Assembly: GCA_963777905.1 (NCBI GenBank)
Contig: CAVZSM010000041.1
Coordinates: forward strand, 62,001-126,000
DNA: 64,000 nucleotides
From: Trebonia sp963777905
GTDB taxonomy: Bacteria; Actinomycetota; Actinomycetes; Streptosporangiales; Streptosporangiaceae
Direction: 5' to 3'
This document shows, piece by piece, positions 60,230 through 64,000 of the stretch. Under the pieces are notes generated by a model that made no database searches, had not been told where the DNA came from, and saw nothing but the letters and a program-made list of their open reading frames with translations. A program made the translations under genes and the position numbers. Within the stretch, counting starts at the first letter, position 1. Each line of letters opens with the position of its first letter.

Positions 60230-62479
60230 ATGGCAGGCGTAGTTACCGTGGGCAGCGGGCAGCACGCTAGGCCCAGCGCGCCGCCGCCGCGGGGCCCGGC
60301 GGCCGCGGCGGGTGGCGGGCCGTCCTGGCCGGTTCGATCGGGGACGGTGCCGTCGCTGGCCGGCGGTTTCAGTGACCGGCTGGAGACGGCTCCCGACCTG
60401 GCGGCCGCGCTGGCCCCAGGATTCGCGGTCGCGCTGGTCCCGGACCGGGCGGCGGACCCAGGTCCGGCGGGCGGTCCCGGCCCCGCTGCGCAGGACTGGC
60501 TGAGATCGACGGGCAAGTCCCAGCTCGCCGCGGCCTACGCCGAGTCGCTGTGGTACGCGCGCGAGCTGGACCTGCTGGTCTGGATCCAGGCCACGAGCCG
60601 GGCCGCGGTGCTGTCTGGCTACGCCGAGGCGATGGCCACCGCGACCGGCCGGGACCAGGCGAGCAGTTGCGAGTCGGTCGCCGCCCAGTTTGTCACCTGG
60701 CTGAGCGAGACCAGGCGTCCATGGCTGGTGGTACTCGACGACCTGGCCGATCCGGCGGACCTGGACGGTCTCTGGCCGGCCGGCCCGACCGGCCGGATTC
60801 TTGTGACCTGCGCCGACGCCGCAGCCGTCCCTGACGGCATGCGGGTCCTGCCGCTCGGGCTGTACAACTCGCGCGAGGCCCTCAGCCACGTGATGGGGAG
60901 GCTGATCGCCAACCCGGGCCAGCGGCTTGGCGCGATTGACCTCGTCAGCGTTATCGGCTTGGAGCCGGCCGCGCTGACTCAGGCCAGCGCGGTGATCGCC
61001 AGCTCCTCGATGTCGTGCGACCACTACCGTGACTACTTCAACCGCAGGCGGGCGCAGCTCACCGATTCGCCTGGCGCACCGCCGCCGGCTAGCGCGGTCA
61101 CGTGGACGATCTCGTTCGAGCGTGCCAATCAGCTTTCCCCGGACGGGCTGGCCCAGTCGCTCCTGGCCGTGGCCGCGTTGCTTGACGGGCACGGCATTCC
61201 TGGAACCGTCCTGGCCAGCCCGGCGGCGGTCGGCTACCTAGCCGACAGCGGCGACGAAGCCCAGGCAGGCAGGGAGTCCGCCCGCGCGGCGCTGGCGGTG
61301 CTGGAACGCGTCGGCCTGCTGACCGTCGCACCCGTGACGGCACCGCCGGTGGTCCAGATCAGCCCAGTGCTGCAGGCGGCGCTGTGCGCCGCGATGTCGG
61401 AGGGCATGCTGGATCAGGTGGTCCTGGTCGCCGCGGACGCGCTGCTCCAGGCCTGGCCGGAACCGGACATGCCCGGCTGGCCAGCCTCCGGTCTGCGATC
61501 CTGCACCGCGGCCCTGCAGCAGATCGCCGGAGACCGGCTGTGGGCCGACGGCTGCCATCCGGTGCTGCTTCGGGCCGCGGACAGCCTGGACGAGGCGGGC
61601 CTGACCGGTCCCGCCGTGGATCACTGGCACGACCTGGTCACCACCAGCGAACAACGGCTCGGCGCCGGGCATCCGCACACGATCCTGGCCGAGCAGCGGC
61701 TGGCCGAGGCCTGCCTGGCGGCTGGTCGCGCGGACGACGCCGTCACCTGGTTCCAGCGGCTGCTCGACACCAAGGCCGTGGAACTCGGGCCGGATCACGA
61801 TGACGTGATCGGGACGCGGCTCCGCCTGGGCCACGCTCTGGTGGCCGCAGGCGAACTCGACCGCGCGATCCCCGTCCTCGAAGGCGTGCTCTACGACTGC
61901 GAGCAGGTCCGCGGCCCCGAGGATGCCGACGCGCTCGGCGCGCGGGACGAGCTCGCCGCCGCCTACCTGGCCGCGGGCCGGCGCTCCGATGCCATCGCCG
62001 TGTACCGGCGCACGCTCGCCGGCCGGGAGCGCACCCAAGGATCCCGCCACCCGGAGACGATGACCACGCGTCAAGGCCTGGCCGACTCCTACCTGGCCAG
62101 CGGCATGGCGAAAGAGGCGGTATCGGCCTACAAACGGGTCGTCGCTGACCGGGAGCGCGCACTCGGGCCCGATCACCTGGACACCACCAGGGCACGGTAC
62201 GGCCTGGGCGCTGCCTATCAGCGGACGGGCAAGACGGTGGCGGCCGAGCGGGTCTACGAGCAGGCCAGGGCCGACTTCGAGCGGCTGCTCGGCCCGCGTC
62301 ACCCTGATACGCTGCGCAGCCGTGCGGAGCTGGCCCGGGTGTACAGCCGGCTGGGACGATACGGCGACGCCCGCGCGCTGCTGCGCGACACGGTGGGCCG
62401 CTTGCAGCGCGTCCTGCCGCCGCACGATCCGCTGATCACCGAACTGCGCGAGCTGCTGGCCGATATCGGCGACGAATAA
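60230..62479 (+). CDS. STAND-like TPR protein with degenerate P-loop
   Basis: A 749-residue protein. After a Pro/Gly-rich start, residues ~95-300 resemble the NB-ARC-like NTPase of actinobacterial TPR proteins. The P-loop reads WLRSTGKSQLAAAYAESLW, keeping GKS but lacking the usual leading glycines, while Walker B is RPWLVVLDDLAD. A helical middle follows. From ~460 to the end are about six TPR-type repeats in the kinesin-light-chain style (LGAGHPHTILAEQRLAEACLAAG, LGPRHPDTLRSRAELARVYS). Such proteins serve in signalling, antibiotic regulation or defence; which applies here is open. It is tightly linked to the APC permease. Confidence 0.82.
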   Translation: MAGVVTVGSGQHARPSAPPPRGPAAAAGGGPSWPVRSGTVPSLAGGFSDRLETAPDLAAALAPGFAVALVPDRAADPGPAGGPGPAAQDWLRSTGKSQLAAAYAESLWYARELDLLVWIQATSRAAVLSGYAEAMATATGRDQASSCESVAAQFVTWLSETRRPWLVVLDDLADPADLDGLWPAGPTGRILVTCADAAAVPDGMRVLPLGLYNSREALSHVMGRLIANPGQRLGAIDLVSVIGLEPAALTQASAVIASSSMSCDHYRDYFNRRRAQLTDSPGAPPPASAVTWTISFERANQLSPDGLAQSLLAVAALLDGHGIPGTVLASPAAVGYLADSGDEAQAGRESARAALAVLERVGLLTVAPVTAPPVVQISPVLQAALCAAMSEGMLDQVVLVAADALLQAWPEPDMPGWPASGLRSCTAALQQIAGDRLWADGCHPVLLRAADSLDEAGLTGPAVDHWHDLVTTSEQRLGAGHPHTILAEQRLAEACLAAGRADDAVTWFQRLLDTKAVELGPDHDDVIGTRLRLGHALVAAGELDRAIPVLEGVLYDCEQVRGPEDADALGARDELAAAYLAAGRRSDAIAVYRRTLAGRERTQGSRHPETMTTRQGLADSYLASGMAKEAVSAYKRVVADRERALGPDHLDTTRARYGLGAAYQRTGKTVAAERVYEQARADFERLLGPRHPDTLRSRAELARVYSRLGRYGDARALLRDTVGRLQRVLPPHDPLITELRELLADIGDE

Positions 62480-62520
62480 TCGCCGCGGCCTTGCTGCCCC
62501 GTCCGGGCTAATCACGATAA

Positions 62521-63606
62521 TCAGTCAGGACGGCGGCTGGCGGCTGCTCCGGCTTCGCTGAGGTGATGGATGATCTGGCGGAATGACTCGACGAAGCCTT
62601 CTTCGCTGTAGCCGAGATCGGTCGCTGTGCAGAAGTGCCTGACGAGGCTCTGGACCCGTCGCAGATTGGGCCGGGGCATCGACGGGAACAGGTGATGCTC
62701 GATCTGGTAGTTAAGGCCGCCGAGCATGAAGGTAGTAAACCGGCCGCCCCTGATATTTCGGGCGGTGACCACCTGGCGGCGGGCGAAGCCGGCCGCCGCT
62801 GCGGATTCGATGATCGGCATCCCCTTGTGGTTGGGCGCGAAACTGATGCCCAGGTACAGCGAGAAGACCGCCTGCTGTACGGCGACGAAAGCCAGTGCCT
62901 TGAGCGGCGAGAGCACCCACAGCACCACCGTCAGGTACAACGCGGCGTGCAGCATGAGGAGAGAGGCTTCTACCGCCGAAGCATGGTCTCGTCGCCGCAC
63001 AAGCCGCTGGATCCCGAGTACGTGCATGCCGCTGCTTCGCAGCAGCATGAGGGGGAAGAAGAGCGGCGCCTGCCAGCGCGCCAGCCACGATGCGAGAGGG
63101 CCGCGCCCGTTTCCCGGCGCGTCAGACGAGGCCAGGGCGACTCCTTCGCCGATATCGGGGTCGCGGCCCATCTCGTTGGGATGCGCATGGTGAGCGTTGT
63201 GCTTGGGGACCCACCAGCCAAAGCTCAGCCCGATGAGCACGTTCCCTACGGTGAGGCCGAGCAGGCGATTGCGCCGGCGCGTGCCGAAAACCTGGTTGTG
63301 CCCCGCATCATGGCCGATGAAGCCCAGCTGGGTGAACATCATCCCCAGCAACGGGGCGACGGCGAGGGTCGCCCACGAGTTGCCGGCCATGACGAACAGG
63401 GCCCATCCAGCGAAGAAGGCGAAGATAGTCAGGGTGATCTTCACCCGGTAGTAGCCTGGCCTGCGGTCGAGCAGGCCCATCGCCCGCACCTGCAGCGCCA
63501 GTGCACGAAAACTAGCCGTCGAAGGATCGGCGGCAACAGGCAGCCCGCCTGCGGCTGAGGCGCGGCCAGGCGGCACGGCAAGAAGGCCGGGTGCTGTTCT
63601 CTCCAT
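62521..63606 (-). CDS. Membrane fatty-acid desaturase (acyl-lipid/acyl-CoA type)
   Basis: A 361-residue desaturase with three diiron His boxes: HDAGH (about residue 99), HNAHH (about 135) and QIEHH (about 302). Membrane segments flank them (for example LTIFAFFAGWALFVMAG). The Q in the third box is characteristic of front-end, delta-6-like or linoleoyl-CoA desaturases. There is no fused cytochrome b5 domain, so a ferredoxin or separate reductase must supply electrons. It is convergent with the TPR gene. Confidence 0.9.
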   Translation of the reverse strand: MERTAPGLLAVPPGRASAAGGLPVAADPSTASFRALALQVRAMGLLDRRPGYYRVKITLTIFAFFAGWALFVMAGNSWATLAVAPLLGMMFTQLGFIGHDAGHNQVFGTRRRNRLLGLTVGNVLIGLSFGWWVPKHNAHHAHPNEMGRDPDIGEGVALASSDAPGNGRGPLASWLARWQAPLFFPLMLLRSSGMHVLGIQRLVRRRDHASAVEASLLMLHAALYLTVVLWVLSPLKALAFVAVQQAVFSLYLGISFAPNHKGMPIIESAAAAGFARRQVVTARNIRGGRFTTFMLGGLNYQIEHHLFPSMPRPNLRRVQSLVRHFCTATDLGYSEEGFVESFRQIIHHLSEAGAAASRRPD

Positions 63607-63642
63607 CGCTCTGTCCTCCCGGGGCGATCAGATGGACTCGGG

Positions 63643-64000
63643 TCAGCGGGTCAGACGGGTTCCTGATGGACGTAATACGCCGGATTTGTCAACGTCGGCC
63701 GATTTCAGCCTCTTGTCCGGGTGCTGGCTGCTGACGGGGCCCGGGTCGGTGCGGTACCAGGACCGCCAGATCAGGCGGTGTACCGGGATGAGGCGGGGGA
63801 TGTCGCGCAGGCCGGGGATGAACGGGACGAGCAGCAGCAAGATGGTGGCCAGGCCGGTCATGTAGATGGCGATCATGTCGATGTTGGCCGAGTTGGTCCA
63901 TCCCGGCACCTGGTACCAGAGCTGGTAGAGCCACAGCCAGGGCTGGCCGGGATAGCTGCCGGTCTCGTTCATCACGCCCCACTGGCTGCCGGTCAGGCCC
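63643..64000 (-). CDS. Membrane protein fragment, cytochrome b-like C-terminus, truncated at window edge
   Basis: The frame is open to the window edge (…LTGSQWGVMNETGSYPG). It encodes GQPWLWLYQLWYQVPGWT, one strong membrane helix (IYMTGLATILLLLVPFIPGL), RDIPRLIPVHRLIWRSWY and a polar tail ending at 63643. I recall similar ends in actinobacterial cytochrome b/b6-like membrane proteins, but no haem ligand is visible in this fragment, so the assignment is weak. The true start lies beyond base 64000. Confidence 0.5.
   Translation of the reverse strand, partial: GLTGSQWGVMNETGSYPGQPWLWLYQLWYQVPGWTNSANIDMIAIYMTGLATILLLLVPFIPGLRDIPRLIPVHRLIWRSWYRTDPGPVSSQHPDKRLKSADVDKSGVLRPSGTRLTR

Overview
The window is very GC-rich, densely packed DNA from an actinobacterium. 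This is inferred from conserved neighbourhoods rather than from a database match: tatA-tatC-helY, a mabA/inhA-type fabG-inhA pair, the DUF3090/SCO1664-type/histidine-phosphatase group beside PAC2 and metH, and a group 1h-like [NiFe]-hydrogenase locus. I see no tRNA, rRNA, CRISPR array, transposase or phage gene. It reads as mostly chromosomal core with accessory stretches. Layout: (1) 1-3.7 kb, two paralogous multi-pass membrane proteins around a methyltransferase; the second copy carries a hairpin insertion and a frameshift. (2) 3.8-8.1 kb, Tat translocase and the HelY helicase, then a 600-base gap rich in palindromes. (3) 8.7-12.1 kb, a cysteine-dioxygenase-like cupin and a PadR-ABC exporter operon. 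(4) 12.3-17.3 kb, DUF3099, TldE-TldD and FabG-InhA. (5) 17.4-29.5 kb, a conserved block: FHA protein, phosphatase, DUF3090, SCO1664-type protein, a pseudokinase/flippase fusion, PAC2, cobalamin-dependent methionine synthase, a broken NTF2-like gene, a HAD phosphatase and a small membrane protein. (6) 29.8-36 kb, an oligopeptide ABC importer. (7) 36-42.4 kb, a second PadR-ABC exporter and a polyprenyl-sugar glycosyltransferase pair. (8) 42.5-47.5 kb, a LigM-type O-demethylase, a kinase/PLP-enzyme pair and an alpha/beta hydrolase. (9) 47.3-58.5 kb, the hydrogenase locus. (10) 58.7-64 kb, an amino-acid permease, a STAND-like TPR protein, a fatty-acid desaturase and a truncated membrane protein. 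How genes work together: the hydrogenase genes run on the minus strand from small subunit to HypA with almost no spacing, while a candidate HTH regulator, a YceI protein and HypF run divergently. LigM would put methyl groups on tetrahydrofolate and MetH could remove them. The kinase/PLP pair looks like a phosphorylate-then-eliminate route for an amino alcohol. Both ABC exporters have the order PadR-ATPase-permease. A major caveat: six genes (paralog 2, the NTF2-like gene, oppF, the GT39 gene, the hydrogenase small subunit and hypF) are each broken by a single apparent one-base indel while the protein continues intact in the next frame. That spread across unrelated loci suggests residual assembly indels more than six independent gene deaths.
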